A DNA stretch of 64,000 bases. Origin: Mantis religiosa (taxonomy: Eukaryota > Arthropoda > Insecta > Mantodea > Mantidae). Shown in pieces: positions 22,191 to 33,551 of this stretch. Made by a program: the position numbers and the translations under genes. Below the pieces are notes generated by a model, which searched no databases, was not told where the DNA came from, and was given only the letters and a program-made list of their open reading frames with translations. Where the stretch lies: positions 900,501-964,500 of the forward strand of contig JAUKNK010000057.1 of assembly GCA_030765055.1 (NCBI GenBank), read 5' to 3'. Every line of letters begins with the position of its first letter. Within the stretch, counting starts at the first letter, position 1.

Positions 22191-23261
22191 AACAAATTCT
22201 TTTCCCATAATTTGCAAAACTAAATGTGTTCATATATCAAAATGACAATAATACTGTCATATTTGGGATAACATTTCTATATCCAATGCCAAGTAATAAA
22301 GCTGATTTCTCACTGTAGTTGTCAGTTAGTTCCTTTTCATGTATACTAATGTATGATTATATAAACAAAAAACTAAGCTGAACATAACTTGACATAACCA
22401 AAACTGAGCTTATTTAAAAAATAATGAACTAAACTTTACCTAACCTATCATGGTTTGGTGTAAAACAATTACTGACTAAAAAGTATGATGTGGTAATTAC
22501 TATCAATGGCATGAGAACTGGTGAAATGTTATTCAAAGTATACTATAAAGGTAACAGTAACTACTTTCATGCAATACATGCGTTTGTGGTGGACATTTTC
22601 AAATAGCTATATTTGGAAAGACGATGTATATACTACATGGCAAAGCGAGAAGGCGTATTGGGAAAACTTTGCAACAGAGAGATGTTTACGTGACGTTATC
22701 GCACATACACAGCGACTGCAGTGTATGTACACTCTCTTCAGATAAAATCACAGCAACGTGTCATACATTGCCAAGCGCAAGAAATGATATACAAAGTGAT
22801 TGAATATAGTGACAAGGAGAAAGTTGGAATCAAAATCCCTTTGTGATTTCTCAGTAGGTACTGCTGATCAACAGTCTGGGAGTGTATCTACAGCACTTTA
22901 GCCCTGCAGGTACATTGAATCAAAGTCAGTAGATTTGATGTTTCTCTTTCATTTCTAAGGCTGCTTTTGCATTCGTAACTATGTTGTGAGGGGAGGAGAT
23001 TTATTTTATATAATGTGATTTAAACCAAATCTATGAATTTGATGTTATTTTATTTATATGTTTTCATTCACATCCATCATTATTCAACTAACAAGAGATT
23101 GTGTTTTATTATTAAGTACAATAATATAATAATAAATAATTTTAAATTATATACTCAAACACTTCTATGGCACTGTGATGCATTTATAGCATGTATTTAT
23201 ATAACGGCAATGGCTTATTTGTACAGACTGATCACACTTTACAATATTTTTTTCTGTAATT
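22191..23261. other. intergenic, nothing recognised
   Basis: No coding pattern; short AT-rich open frames only. Confidence 0.5.
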
Positions 23262-23436
23262 CACATCATCCAACATTACATCATATCGGATGATGAATGG
23301 AATGGGTGAGATGATGCTCTAGTGAGCACAGGGTCCAAAGAGTCTAGAGTTTCATGACATTAGTCTTTCAGGATAAGGGAAACCCTGAAAGAAACCTTAT
23401 CCAGATAATTCTCCTTGACCGAGATTCGAAAAATAA
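23262..23436 (-). repeat. SINE family 1 copy
   Basis: Aligns with 17906-18169: atcatccaacattacatcat, ggataagggaaaccctg, aaccttatcc, then the B box region ccgagattcgaa. The tRNA head is truncated after the B box. Confidence 0.8.
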
Positions 23437-24789
23437 TTGTTTCACCATACACTACCTATAATGACAGAAATTATTTAATAAGAAAAGGTTTCCCTTAATT
23501 ACATAGGTTCCTTTTTTTTAAACAAAAGACTAAAGGAATTGACAATTATTGGGAAAAGGAGTAGATTACTGAAACAAGAAGCTAGAACTTGATGATTTGT
23601 ATATGATAACAGTGACAAAGACAGACATCTTTCAGTGTCACAACATCACTGATGATATATTTGACATTAGGCATTTGTCAGTTGAATACATCACATTTTT
23701 AGAAATTATGACCATTCTACAGATTGATCACACTAGAAAACTAGTTATATGACCCTACACTTACTATAGTTGCAATAGTCATTTAATAACAAAAGTGTAG
23801 TAATTAATTTAGTTGGTTTTCGCTCTTTTCCATAATGAAAATTGCTGAAAATTGCTGTTTACCCCCATTTTTTATCATTAAGATTATATTTTATTATTAT
23901 GCACCCATGTTGCATAAAATAAATGGCTGACCTTTCATATCAGACACACAGCTTCCAAGTGATGTATTTGTATTTCATCACTTACTGTATGGCAACTTAT
24001 ATGATTTCACTCTTCTTATCACCAGATAAGAACACGATGGTACGCTGGTCAGTCAAGGTGAATACAGCTCAATGCTTTCTCCAATAGTACATGTGCTTCT
24101 ATGTAAGTCCTACAACAAAATGTTAAGCTTCAACAAAAATTTGATACATGCACTCAAGATAACTTAACATAATCTCAGACCAAATTTCCATAATACAGAA
24201 CTCTATCATTCCATTCATATAAATTAGGCATCCTAACTTAACAGAAGACAAATGCTGCCAAAGCAGCACTTTGAACAGGAAAAACAGGACAGAAAATAGG
24301 AAATCTTGATAAACCTTCTCAAAGATGATGGCTAAAAGAGCTCTGGTACGTAAAGTTATGGTAAATCACCACCAGTTAATCTGCTTTAAGAGTAGCATAC
24401 TGTGCCTACTTTTATTCCTGTTGGGAAATGGAATGATCTTCAGCGTTAATTCAGCACACAGCTGACAAGTTTTCATATCACCAGAAGTGTTGTAGGTCTT
24501 ATTTGTGTTGGGCCCATCATTCCTGGAGGCCTATATTTAAAACACGGACAACTCTTACTCCTGCTGATGAGTACATACATTCTCTACTAAGCTAACTTAT
24601 AGGTAATTATAACAACTTGACAACAGGATGTGCTGTACAGGACCACAGAATGAGGAATTAAGGCAATCTGTGTAAGACCAGCACACAACTTAAAATTGTT
24701 CCAAATATTACAATTCTGCAATAAAAATTTATATTAACTGTCATACCAGTTGATCCTATATTCTTCACTGAAGTTATTTAAGTTAAATA
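23437..24789. other. intergenic, nothing recognised
   Basis: No reading frame with family resemblance and no repeat partner seen in the window. Confidence 0.5.
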
Positions 24790-25095
24790 AAGAAAATTAA
24801 TCATTTGTTCTCACTAGTATATATAGGCTAAGGGTTTAGATAGAGTCAACTTGAAAAATTCAATGCCATGGCCAGGATTTGAACCATGGATCTTCATGGC
24901 TAGAGAGAAAAATGATTAATTCCCATCAATTAGCTTAAATAGTAAGAGCCTAATGATGAAGCCTGGGACTAAAGTACTTACAACAATAAGTTGCCACCAA
25001 CGGTGTATCTCAAATATGAGAGCCCATAGTGGTTTACCAGGAAAATATATGAGTCAATTGGAGAACTTTGTTGGCCGTGAATGTGTGGACGACAG
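24790..25095. repeat. SINE family 2, inverted composite
   Basis: From the left, a minus unit (tail ctatatataggctaagg, signature tgaaaaattcaatgcc, B box ggatttgaaccatgg) joins at about 24900 to a plus-oriented body (gattaattcccatcaatt ... aagcctgggactaaagtact ... gtggtttaccaggaaaata). The plus body provides the uninterrupted sequence that the mariner at 32073 split in another copy. Confidence 0.7.
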
Positions 25096-25355
25096 ATGGC
25101 ATCAGCAATATGAATATCTTGAGAATTCATCATGAAAATTCATAAACTAATATTCCTTTAATTGTAGTGTTAGTTAAGTTTGGAAAAAAAAGAATTGACA
25201 CTTCTTTGAGTGACACATTTAAGAACTAAGTTGAAAAGAATGGTAAAGATGTAAAAATAAATATATAATGGGGGATTGATAAGTGTTGTTTGTTATTTAG
25301 CTGAGCAGGTTAGGGTTATAACGAGTCCGGAAATTCGGATAACAAAGGTAAGTAT

Positions 25356-25459
25356 TGTGACTTTGTGGGTTCGTGAAATAATAAAATGAGGTTACGAAAC
25401 AAAAAACTACACTTTATTCTCCTCGAAATACACTGTTCAACATCACCGCCAGGGTGACA
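25356..25459 (-). repeat. 3' LTR of element C, with internal deletion
   Basis: 104 bp from TGTCACCCTGG to GTCACA on the minus strand, preceded by the purine tract cttgaggagggagcag. It matches the 5' LTR except that about 110 bases of U3 are missing. As the 5' U3 is normally copied from the 3' LTR, the loss happened after insertion or by a recombination event. Confidence 0.85.
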
Positions 25460-25470
25460 CTGCTCCCTCC

Positions 25471-26085
25471 TCAAGGCTGGTCGTCCCAAACAGCGCCTTC
25501 ATAGCGGGCCAGGCGATCCAGGTGTATCACCAACATCTTTCCTCGGGGCACCTTATGGATGCGGTAGACCACGTCGTTAATCCTCTTCACCACACGGTAC
25601 GGTCCTTGCCATGACTGCTGAAGCTTCGGGCAGCGTCCCTTGGTCCGGGTCAGGCGGTACAACCAGACCAGGTCACCTTGCTGGAACCCTTGGCTGTTGG
25701 CTTGCCTGTCGTATGGGGTTTTCATGCAGTTGCTCTCCTTCTGGATGTTCTGGCGAGCCATCTCGTTCATGTCGTGGAGGTGGTCCACCAGGTTCTCCAC
25801 ATCCGTCAAGAGTGGCCCCAAGTTTGCGTCCGCCAGCTGCTCCCTCCTCAGGCCGGCGCTATCCCAGCCATCCGCAGGCACTGCCGTGACTACTCGAACT
25901 GCTGCAGAACTCTCCTTCCCCTCCACTCTTGTGCATTTGCCGCACTCTTCAGGACAGGGTCTTCGGGACATAGCGTCCGCGTTACCGCGACTCTTTCCTC
26001 TGCGATGTTCCGAGGTGAAGTCGTACTCCTGCTGCCTCTGAACCCCACCTGCTGTCTGGCCTTCCGGTCGCGCCGTCACTATCAC
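25471..26085 (-). pseudogene. RNase H end fused to integrase tail, element C
   Basis: An open frame of 204 codons: EYDFTSEHRRGKSRGNADAM and SRRPCPEECGKCTRVE (end of RNase H), a linker to LADANLGPLL, then a direct jump to VENLVDHLHDMNEMARQN and the integrase C-terminal module (LVWLYRLTRTKGRCPKL, GPYRVVKRINDVVYRI, VIHLDRLARYEGA). The join lies in gatGTGGAgaac. GTGGA is present at both parental sites (compare 6654 and 18317), so it is a microhomology deletion that kept the frame. Confidence 0.85.
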
Positions 26086-26656
26086 TTCGCTCCCTGCGGG
26101 GACACCACGCCTTCGCTCAAGACGACCCTGCCAATTCCAAGGCGCTCTTCTGGTTGATGGAGTATAACCTCTTCTCCGTTGAGCCTCAGGACCTTCCTGC
26201 CGAAGTCGACCGTCGCCTCGTGGCTCCTGAGGGCATCCAGTCCCAGAATCACCTCCTCAGCCACCTTCGCGACGAACACCCACAGACACACGGCACTCCG
26301 TCCCAAGTTCAGCTCCAGCAGGGCCTCCTTCTGCACAGGCATGGTGTCGCCCGATTACTCACAAGCTGGTATGGTCGGCTCGGTTTCCTCGTCGGCAAAC
26401 CCTTCGCCACGTCAGGTCTGATGGTCACGGCCGCCCCGGTGTCCACCAGCACGGGGCACGGCTTTCCCCCTACCCAGCCGTCCGCGATGAGGCTGTCATC
26501 CATCCGCCTGCTGACGGCGCGGATTGTCGCTCGAGGGGATGGTGGTAATGGCGCCGACGTACCCCTCTCTACGCCGGGCCTAACTCGTTTTCCGGCTGCT
26601 CTTCCTGGTGTGGGCAGTCTCTCCGCAGGTGTCCGGGCTGACCACACCCCCAACAC
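26082..26656 (-). pseudogene. aspartic protease of element C, broken
   Basis: Upstream frame includes VGGKPCPVLVDTGAAVTIRP, with the DTGA active site. A shift near 26340 leads to LWVFVAKVAEEVILGLDALR, containing the second protease signature (ILGLD). After that the sequence joins the RNase H end, so the RT is absent. Confidence 0.8.
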
Positions 26657-27780
26657 AGGCCACTAGGTGTTCGCCGGCGTCCCTCAGCAGGTCTTCTGTC
26701 TCCATCGTAGCGGACACTCCTCGTTCTCGACGTCGGGATAGATGCTACCTTGGCCGCCTCCATCCTTAATGCCGCTGTCAGCGCCTCGTGAATGGTTTTA
26801 TAATCGCCGAGCATTAGGCGCTGACGAATCTCCGTGTCCCGTACCCCGTCGACAAAGTTCTAGGCGGCTTCCCGGGATACGAACTCCAGTGGCAGGTAAA
26901 ACAAGGCCTTGCTAGCTAGCTGCTCAATCGCTATGGCTAACTCCTGCAGCGTTTCCCCCGGCTGCAGTGACCTTGCCTTTAGTTGGCTGCGGTACGCTGC
27001 GGCTAAGCGGTGGTTCCCGAAACGATTCTCCAGGGCCTCCCAAATGTCCTTGGGCACCGCCGTTGTGTGCACCGCGTTTAGGATTTCCGCAGCCCGTCCC
27101 TGGAGACTGGCTATTAACTATGTGGCCTCCTCCTCCGGTGACCATCTGTTGTGCTTGGCCAATGTGTCGAACTGGCGGCGGAAGACCTCGAATGTTGACG
27201 CGCCGTCGTATTTCGGAGGTTTGACGCGCGGCGATGTTGTGTCGCGTCCTGGTGCGTCAACCTTCAAATCCTTCAGTCTCCCGCCGACGACGTCCTCCAC
27301 CATGGCGTTCAGGCACTTGACGCTGCTGTCGGCCTTTCCCTCCATGTTGTTTACGAGGTTCGCGAGGTCTTCGACGTCTTCAACCATGGCGTTCAGGGAC
27401 TTGGCGTTATTGTCAGCCTTTTCCTCTAGGTCATTGAAGCGGTTCGCCAGGTCCTCGACGTGCTCGTCCACTTGGCCCATCCGCTTGCCCAGCCCCGTCA
27501 CATCATCCCTCAAGCCGGCCAACTGTTCCTCAAATTTGGCGGCGAGGAGCTCGTTCGCCTCCTTCATTTCCGTGGCCAGACTGTCGTTCGCTGCCTTCAT
27601 TTCTGTGGTCAATTCGGTCTTTATTTCTTTCAACTCTGCGGCCAGGTTGTTATTTGCCGCTTCTGTTTTTGTTGTTAACTCGTTCATCTTCGCGGCCAAG
27701 TTGCTATTTGCCGCTTCCGACTTCGCTGTTAATTCGTTCATCTTCTGCAAAAGCGTTTCCAATGACGATTCCATGGCCAT
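26569..27780 (-). pseudogene. Gag of element C with two nonsense codons
   Basis: Starts MAMESSLETLLQKMNELTAK, a long coiled-coil of repeated AANxNLAAE units (residues 1-190), then the capsid region (TFEVFRRQFDTLAKHN, KDIWEALENRFGNHRLAAAY). A TAG at about 27118 replaces the Gln before LIASLQG. A second TAG near 26862 replaces the Tyr after REAA. The CCHC knuckle CWGCGQPGHLRRDCP follows at the C-terminus. Frame otherwise kept. Confidence 0.85.
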
Positions 27781-27801
27781 AATGTTCCGTGATGTAGTTA
27801 T

Positions 27802-27818
27802 CCCGCTTCCTGACACCA
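27802..27818 (-). other. primer-binding site of element C
   Basis: Minus strand TGGTGTCAGGAAGCGGG, two bases after the 5' LTR and identical to that of element A. Confidence 0.65.
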
Positions 27819-27820
27819 GT

Positions 27821-28030
27821 TGTGACTTTGTGGGTTCGTGAAATGATAAAACGAGGTTACTAAACACAAAAACTACACTATTCTCCTCGAAATACACCGT
27901 TCAACATTACAAAATTGCTAGAACCTCTAAACTGTTTATTTTCTCTAAAAACTACGCTCAACTGTCTCACTTCCGGTTACGATAGGCCATTATTTTTCAT
28001 CGGCTTCGCGAGCCTACAACCAGGGTGACA
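27821..28030 (-). repeat. 5' LTR of element C
   Basis: 210 bp, TGTCACCCTGG to GTCACA on the minus strand. The U3 is unlike A and B; the end (tttcacgaacccacaaagtc) is the shared family U5 end. AATAAA-like gagaatagtg replaces the ggagaataaag seen in the 3' copy. Confidence 0.85.
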
Positions 28031-28079
28031 ATATCTTCATCATAGTACTGCAAAAGTTAGCACAGGATGCTATTGAATC

Positions 28080-28868
28080 TACAAGATTGATCTATAAAGT
28101 TTACCACTGAAACAGAAAAAGATGGATGGTTACCATTTTTGGATCTAAAAATGAGAAATGAAGACAAATTAGAATTTGGCATATATAGAAAATCAACACA
28201 TGTGGATAACTACATTCAAAACATTAACTCCAACCCAAAAGAACATCATTATGCATTATTGCACAGTTTAATCAATAGGTTAGTGAACATTCCATTGACT
28301 ATGAAAGAATATAACACTGAAGTAGATCACATTAAATATGTTGCAAATGTGAATGGCTTTGATCCAAAATTTATTACTAAAATGATAAATAAACATAAAA
28401 GAGGGAAAACCATCCAAGACATTAGTACGTTAAAAGCTGATGACTTAAAGAAAATATATTGCAAATTTATATTTCATCCTAAGGAGTTTAATAAATTTAA
28501 AAGCATTCACCATCATTTTCATATACAACTAGTGCCACATAAAAAATACAGCATGAGAAACATACTAAATCACCCCCTCAAAAACATAGTTCTATCCAAC
28601 AAATTATTAGGAATTTATAGTGTAAAATGTGAGGACTGCCAGGAAATATATACTGGAAAAACCAAAAGAAACTTAGAAACAAGGATGAAAGAACACATAA
28701 GATACATAAAATACAAACAGACAGATAAATCAGCCATAGCCCATCACTTTTGGTCAAAAATTAATATTTCCAAATACGTCAAACTTTTGGTACCGGCAAA
28801 AGAGTATTGGGAAATAACAGTTTGGGAAAATATATGCATTTTTAAGAATAAAGAGAACAATGAACTTT
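28080..28868 (+). pseudogene. Penelope RT end + GIY-YIG endonuclease (P4)
   Basis: One stop (after LLNLQD) and then open for 243 codons: LPFLDLKMRN, GIYRKSTHVDNYIQNIN, a linker with HPKEFNKFKSIHHHF and MRNILNHPLKN, then GIYSVKCEDCQEIYTGKTKR, LETRMKEHIRYIK and ITVWENICIFKNK. The YIG of the endonuclease is YTG. A frameshift just before the end replaces the usual NFEI... tail with NNEL and a stop. Confidence 0.85.
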
Positions 28869-28953
28869 GAGATACTATTAGTGGACAACATCATTCAACT
28901 CGTTGAACAGCGCCAGGAGAGGGAGGCGGTCACCTGAAGAACTAGTCAAACAT

Positions 28954-28994
28954 CAGCTGATGATGAGGACGTGTTTTCCTCGAAACATGTCCTA
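28954..28994 (+). ncRNA. hammerhead-ribozyme-like motif of P4
   Basis: Stem I CAG, intact core CTGATGA, stem II GAGGA-loop-TCCTC, core GAAAC, self-complementary stem III ACATGT and cleavage triplet GTC at 28989-28991, then CTA as stem I partner (two of three pairs). The order fits a type I hammerhead with a minimal stem III, as reported for Penelope-like elements. Confidence 0.75.
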
Positions 28995-29212
28995 ATTTTA
29001 AATGTAAGTGGAGCTAAAGTGTTTTTATAGTTTGACTGGTTTAAAAAAGGTGTTATTGATGAAGCTCTACTGTTTCTAAATACTTCTATTTTATAATTTT
29101 ACAATAAATTTTGCTTATTTTCGCTTCCTGTTGCAATATGCAATTATCTGCTGGGGTAATTCATTAAGCATTTTTGTTACAAAAGATTCTATGCCTACTT
29201 TGTTTTCATTTT

Positions 29213-29426
29213 AGCATCCTCTAACGTAAGGTCATTTCGGAAGATGAATAAAGCAAGTGAAATGATGCTCAAATGAGCCCTGGGTCCGTAGAGCTTAGTT
29301 ACCTTTCATCTTTCAGGATGAGCAAAAAGACTGGTAAAAAACCTTATTCAGGTCACTCACTCACCACGACCGATATTTGAACTCAGGACCTGTTAAATGT
29401 GAGGCAGATATGCTACTATCTATGCT
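29213..29426 (-). repeat. SINE family 1 copy
   Basis: Matches 17906-18169: catcctctaacgtaaggtca, gatgctcaaatgagccctgg, aaccttattc, then the tRNA head ending gcagatatgctactatctat. Nearly full length, no tail repeat. Confidence 0.85.
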
Positions 29427-30165
29427 CAAAAAGCAGGGCGATACATATTATTTATGGTGTATGGAGCCAGATTCCTGTAAGACCTTACTTAAAATTTATT
29501 ATGACTGGGGAATACATATGAGGAGCATCGCTTCAAAACATATTAACTGCACTCTTTTTCAAAATACAGTTTGACAGGATTTCCCCCTATATTTCATGTG
29601 CTCTTTAAGGCTATGAACTCAGATTAGTATATTTTGAATTATATCCCTTATTATTTCAATGTTGAAATAGGTGCATCGGATCAAATCGTCTTAGGTACAC
29701 GGGAATGATCGGTTCAGAATGTATTTTGTGCAACTTCCATCTAGTTAAGTTGTACAGCCTGCAATCAACTTGTGCCTCTCTGCTGATATTTCCCACCAAT
29801 TGTTATCTGACGTATCCGTAAGCGTAGAAGTGGTACACACAGCACAGTGGTGTCGTTGAAGGGAATCCTCCTCCACAAAGGAGGGTCCTTCGACTAGTGC
29901 CACACCGGGACTAGGTCCCTTATTGGCATTAAGAAGGTTTTTAAAGAATGATGGTGGGTTGATGGTGGTTATTTAGTTTAGGATAGGGGATAAACAGTCA
30001 GGGATTGAATAATTGTTGAAGAAATAGTTGGGAACTAAGGAGGTCCTAGGATAAGTTCATTTCATTTCTCTGCTTTGTACAATTTCATCTGTTTTAGCTC
30101 ACCGGCTACATGTAAGCAATGTGTAAAATGACACATTACCTTCCATTACTGGTGTCAATAACACT
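29427..30165. other. intergenic, nothing recognised
   Basis: Contains a small GC-rich hairpin (cctcctccacaaaggagg near 29867) and otherwise no recognisable feature. Confidence 0.45.
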
Positions 30166-30860
30166 TTGAGGTGTTTGTTCAAGTTACACAAGAACAAAGC
30201 TCAGGGACATTTAACATGTCATACATTTATTTGTACATGTATTATGAGTAGTAATATATCCACCACCGCAAGTACATGGGTAGGTACCTATAATTTTGAT
30301 TTTCTTTAAATCTTATTTTATGTAGCAATATTGAACGTTTGTGAATTGCCAACATTTGAAGCTTTGACTTCAGGACATGCATTGCAGTAGGTCAGTAGTA
30401 ATTTAAGGTATCAAGTCATAGTTACATTCATAAGCTGTATGTGTTGCAAATTTAAATGCTGAAAGGGATATTAAAGAATTCCTCCATATTGCATATAAAG
30501 TAAGTATGTATTTAAGAATTACTTTAGAACTTTCTTGAAAAATTTACAGTTACTTGAAGTTTCAGGCAGCATAGAAGGTTATTTTAAATGTTAATTTCAG
30601 AAGGGTAACATCCTTTCCAGTACAGTTCTAAGCTGTTTGTGGATCTGTGCAGTTTGCTCTTATTCCTCATTCTGTGTTCATGCACAGCAAGCTTTATTAC
30701 AAAGTTATTATAATTATCTGTAAGACGCTTCACGTGCCTCCCTCTGTCGCATAGATGGCAGCATATGAGGAGCGTTTTTTTTTCAAAACTCGATAGATGC
30801 AAAATTTTACCAAATTGAGTTATATGTAGGATCGGCATAATTTTGACCTTCTGCATCGTT
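30166..30860 (-). pseudogene. 3' end of a non-LTR retrotransposon, family N3 copy 1
   Basis: Minus strand ends of an RT protein: YNNFVIKLAVHEHRMRNKSK and LHRSTNSLELYWKGCY, comparable to the H-Y-N-T-R-N C-terminal motif of CR1/Jockey/RTE-like elements. The following ~300 bases (down to 30166, tacatttatttgtacatg) recur at 39715, 54275 and 60880 and are presumably its 3' UTR. Confidence 0.65.
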
Positions 30861-31236
30861 CTGTATAATCAGATTTTGCAAAATTCGATTCATGTCCTGT
30901 GTAGAAGATAGGGAATATCAGCAGTTTTTTCAAAAAACTTGATAGATGCACTTGGCTCAGTTAAAGCAAAAGTCGACGGATGCAAGTTTATGATTTTATG
31001 ATCCAGCATGTGGCAACCTCAATTCTATGAAATGCATGTTGGCATTGACTGCAATCTCACTATTTTGAGTCTGGAATTCTCAATCATTTCTGAAAGCTTT
31101 GTACACTGCTGCACCATTGGCAATAACTGCGAACTCATGTTGTGCGCTTGTATTTCACATTCATTTCTGAAAACTTTGTTATGCTTAAACAGCATTTTTA
31201 TTCTTAGTTGAGACACTGCACTTTACTATGCACAAT
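30861..31236. other. unassigned stretch
   Basis: No coding pattern on either strand. Two overlapping open frames on opposite strands at 31008-31216 are chance. Confidence 0.4.
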
Positions 31237-31790
31237 GGACAGGAGCTCAGATAGTGAAACTGTACCTGAAGTAGAATGCACAGGAAGTAAAAATTGCAAA
31301 AACAAGGAAAGGAAATCAAAATGAAAACCAAGGAAAGCTCATACTCCAGCAATTTCATGTTCACATAGTCTTGAGTGCACTCCAAGAAATTCTAAAAGTA
31401 AAAGGTGTAAGCTCTATGATGTAGCTGATTTGACTTCTTTCTGTGCTATATAAAATAGATCAAGATAAATTCCTTATGAAAAATATGTGTATTACATTTC
31501 CTAATCGCAGAGTGGTGAAGAAAGGAACCCCAAATACGAAGGAGACTGTTAAGCATTAAATACAGCATCAGAACTAATGATGGCCGAGTATTGTCAGTAT
31601 GCACTGCAAACTTCCAGGGAATCACAAGGGTGTCAAAAGATTGGTTATCTCTCTTGGCTAGAAGTTGTCACAACAGGAAAATTAGAGAAGGGCATTTCTG
31701 CTGCTGTAAAGCAAGATGTTAGGAAGTACAGATGGTGCAGAAAAAGCCACTATGGAAGAGCAAAACTTAATATCTGAAAAATGTAAAACA
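31237..31790 (+). pseudogene. DUF7869-like transposon protein, N-terminal part
   Basis: Starts MDRSSDSETVPEVECTG with a basic low-complexity leader, then KRCKLYDVADLTSFC, KGTPNTKETVKH, IRTNDGRVLSVCTANFQGIT and RVSKDWLSLLARSC, ending RWCRKSHYGRAKLN. These resemble, from memory, the N-terminal part of the repeated insect proteins that carry a DUF7869 domain. Frameshifts and stops are frequent. The C-terminal part lies at 35090-35708. SINEs and a mariner lie between them, so they were probably one gene. Confidence 0.5.
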
Positions 31791-31865
31791 ACTTTTGCAA
31801 AGAAAGATGATTAAGAAATCTACCAGTCTGCTAATTGTCCAAATATAAACACATAGTTTACAATA

Positions 31866-32072
31866 GTAAACATGAATAATTCAATGCCATGGCCAGGATT
31901 TGAACCACGGATCTCCTGGTTTCCGTCCACTCGCTCTATCCCATTGGGCTACCATGGCCAACTTGCCGTCACAACATTAAATTCTACATTTGACTCGTAT
32001 ATTTCCCCAGTAGACAACTAGGGGCTCTCACATTCGAGATACACTGTTTGTGGCGAGTTACTATCATAAGTA
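31866..32072 (-). repeat. SINE family 2, part left of the mariner
   Basis: Minus-oriented unit: signature aataattcaatgccatggcc, B box ggatttgaaccacgg, head ending ttgggctaccatggcc, then the body to gagttactatcataagta, where the mariner starts at a TA. Confidence 0.8.
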
Positions 32073-33551
32073 TTGGTTTGTTTCATAAATTCATTCGTTT
32101 CTCGTTACGTGTTTATTACAAAGAACGCCTGCACTGTATGCCCGTAACACAACTACGGCAGCGAAGTTGCCTAATTATCTAGGGGTAATCTGTTTATATA
32201 CGCAAGGTCATCGAAGTAAACAAGGCAATGCACTTTACAAAACAAACTTTATTTTGTGCAGTATGCACCATTATTATCAATAACATATCTTAATTTCTCA
32301 GGAAGCTTATCAATTCCATTTTTCCAAAATCTTGCAGTTTTCTGGTTGACGAACTCTTCTACTGCGAGTCTGCAATCTACCAAGGAAGTAAGGCGTTTGC
32401 CATTAAGGAAGTTTTGCAGGGATCGGAATAAATGATAGTCGGATGGGGAAATGTCTGGAGAATAAGGCGGGTGAGGTAACACATCCCAGTCGAAATCCTG
32501 TAATTTCTGACGAGCTACCATAGATGTGTGTGGTTTAGCATTGTCTTGATGAAAGATGATTCCACCATTAGATGATAATTCTGGACTTCTCTCTCCTAGG
32601 GCAACCTTCAGACGATCCAACTGAGAACAGTATTTCTCTGAATTGATGGTCTCCCCAGGAGGAAGAAATTCGTGATAAATAATTCCTTTCCAGTCCCACC
32701 AAACGCACAGCTTAATCTTCTCAGAATGAAGCCCTGGTTTAGGAATTGAGAGTGGTGGTTCCCCTTTCTTACGCCATGACATTCTCTTTCGGATGTTGTT
32801 CACAATCCACTTTTCGTCTCCTGTAGCCAGCTGTTTCAGAAAAGTGGCAGTTTCATTGTGTCTTATCAATGCGTCACAGATGGAAACGCGCCGAACTACA
32901 TTTTGTTCACTCAGTTCGTGCGGAACCCATACATCCCGAAGATATACGTAACCATGTTTCTTTAGGTGCCTGGCTACAGTTGCATGAGATAAGTATAGCT
33001 CCTGACCTACCTCCCGATTTGTTATTCTGAGGTTGTTCGTAACCATGGCCTGTATCCTTTTCTCATCCGTAACCACAGGGCGTCCAGAACGAGGTTTGTC
33101 TTTCACAGAGAATTTCCCAGCTCGAAATCGAGTAAACCATTTTTGACATGCCCGACTCGTCATTGCATCTTCTCCGTAAACAGCACAAATTTTCCGTTGA
33201 GTTTGTGAGGTGGTTTAACCTTTACGGTAATAAAACAGCATTAAATGTCGAAAATGTTCCTTCCTGCCTTCCATATTAACATTCACAAGTTACAACTCCA
33301 CACTGTTGCATCCACAAACTTGTACTGAAGTTTGGTTACCAATTCTTACATAAGTTCACCTATTTAGCTTTGGCCATGAGGTTGCTGTGGTTTGTGTTCA
33401 TAGCATTCTTTTCAACTATTGTATTTGTAAACAAACCCCATATTGTTAGGCAACTTCTTTGATGTAAAAGTAATGGGGGCATGCAGTGTTCTCAGGAGTT
33501 CTTAGTCGTAAACATGTAACAAGAATCGAAGGAATTTATGAGACAACCTGT
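32073..33551 (-). mobile_element. mariner-like DNA transposon
   Basis: 1479 bp with inverted ends: left TTGGTTTGTTTCATAAATTC, right (reverse complement) ACAGGTTGTCTCATAAATTC. Similarity extends inward discontinuously for over 100 bases. The target TA is doubled (32071-32072 and 33552-33553). It interrupts a SINE family 2 copy whose intact form is seen at 24960. It encodes a single transposase with one stop codon. Confidence 0.93.
32249..33274 (-). pseudogene. mariner transposase with one premature stop
   Basis: The full frame starts at the ATG at 33274 (MEGRKEHFRHLMLFYYRKG). TAA is codon 20 (33215-33217), and the frame then stays open to 32249, about 341 codons, normal for mariner transposases (345 or so). 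It has two helix-turn-helix regions with SGRPVV between them, the WVPHEL motif, and catalytic D in ATGDEKW, D in HQDNAKPH and D in SPSDYHLF. The last two are separated by 34 residues (DD34D). Only the stop and the diverged termini argue against activity. Confidence 0.93.

Larger units (their letters stand above)
25356..28030 (-). mobile_element. LTR retrotransposon C (Ty3/gypsy type), internally deleted
   Basis: LTRs at 27821-28030 (5') and 25356-25459 (3', shortened), primer-binding site, Gag, zinc knuckle, protease, RNase H end and integrase tail all lie on the minus strand. RT and integrase core are deleted. Flanks are atat (28031-28034) and gtat (25352-25355), a probable 4-bp duplication with one change. 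It sits directly against Penelope element P4. Confidence 0.9.
28031..28994 (+). mobile_element. Penelope-like element P4 (5'-truncated)
   Basis: Begins at the RT catalytic motif region (NIFIIV...QKLAQD) immediately at the edge of gypsy C and runs to the hammerhead motif at 28954. The abrupt start suggests that gypsy C landed in or at the end of this copy. Confidence 0.85.

Noticed and set aside
26154..27841. Plus-strand frames across gypsy C (for example 26909-27841, 310 codons)
   Set aside because: Antisense to Gag and protease. Ser/Pro/Arg-rich translations are what reverse-strand Gag gives.
29860..29960. Structured RNA or attachment site around the GC-rich hairpin
   Set aside because: Only a short stem with no second copy or conserved core to support it.
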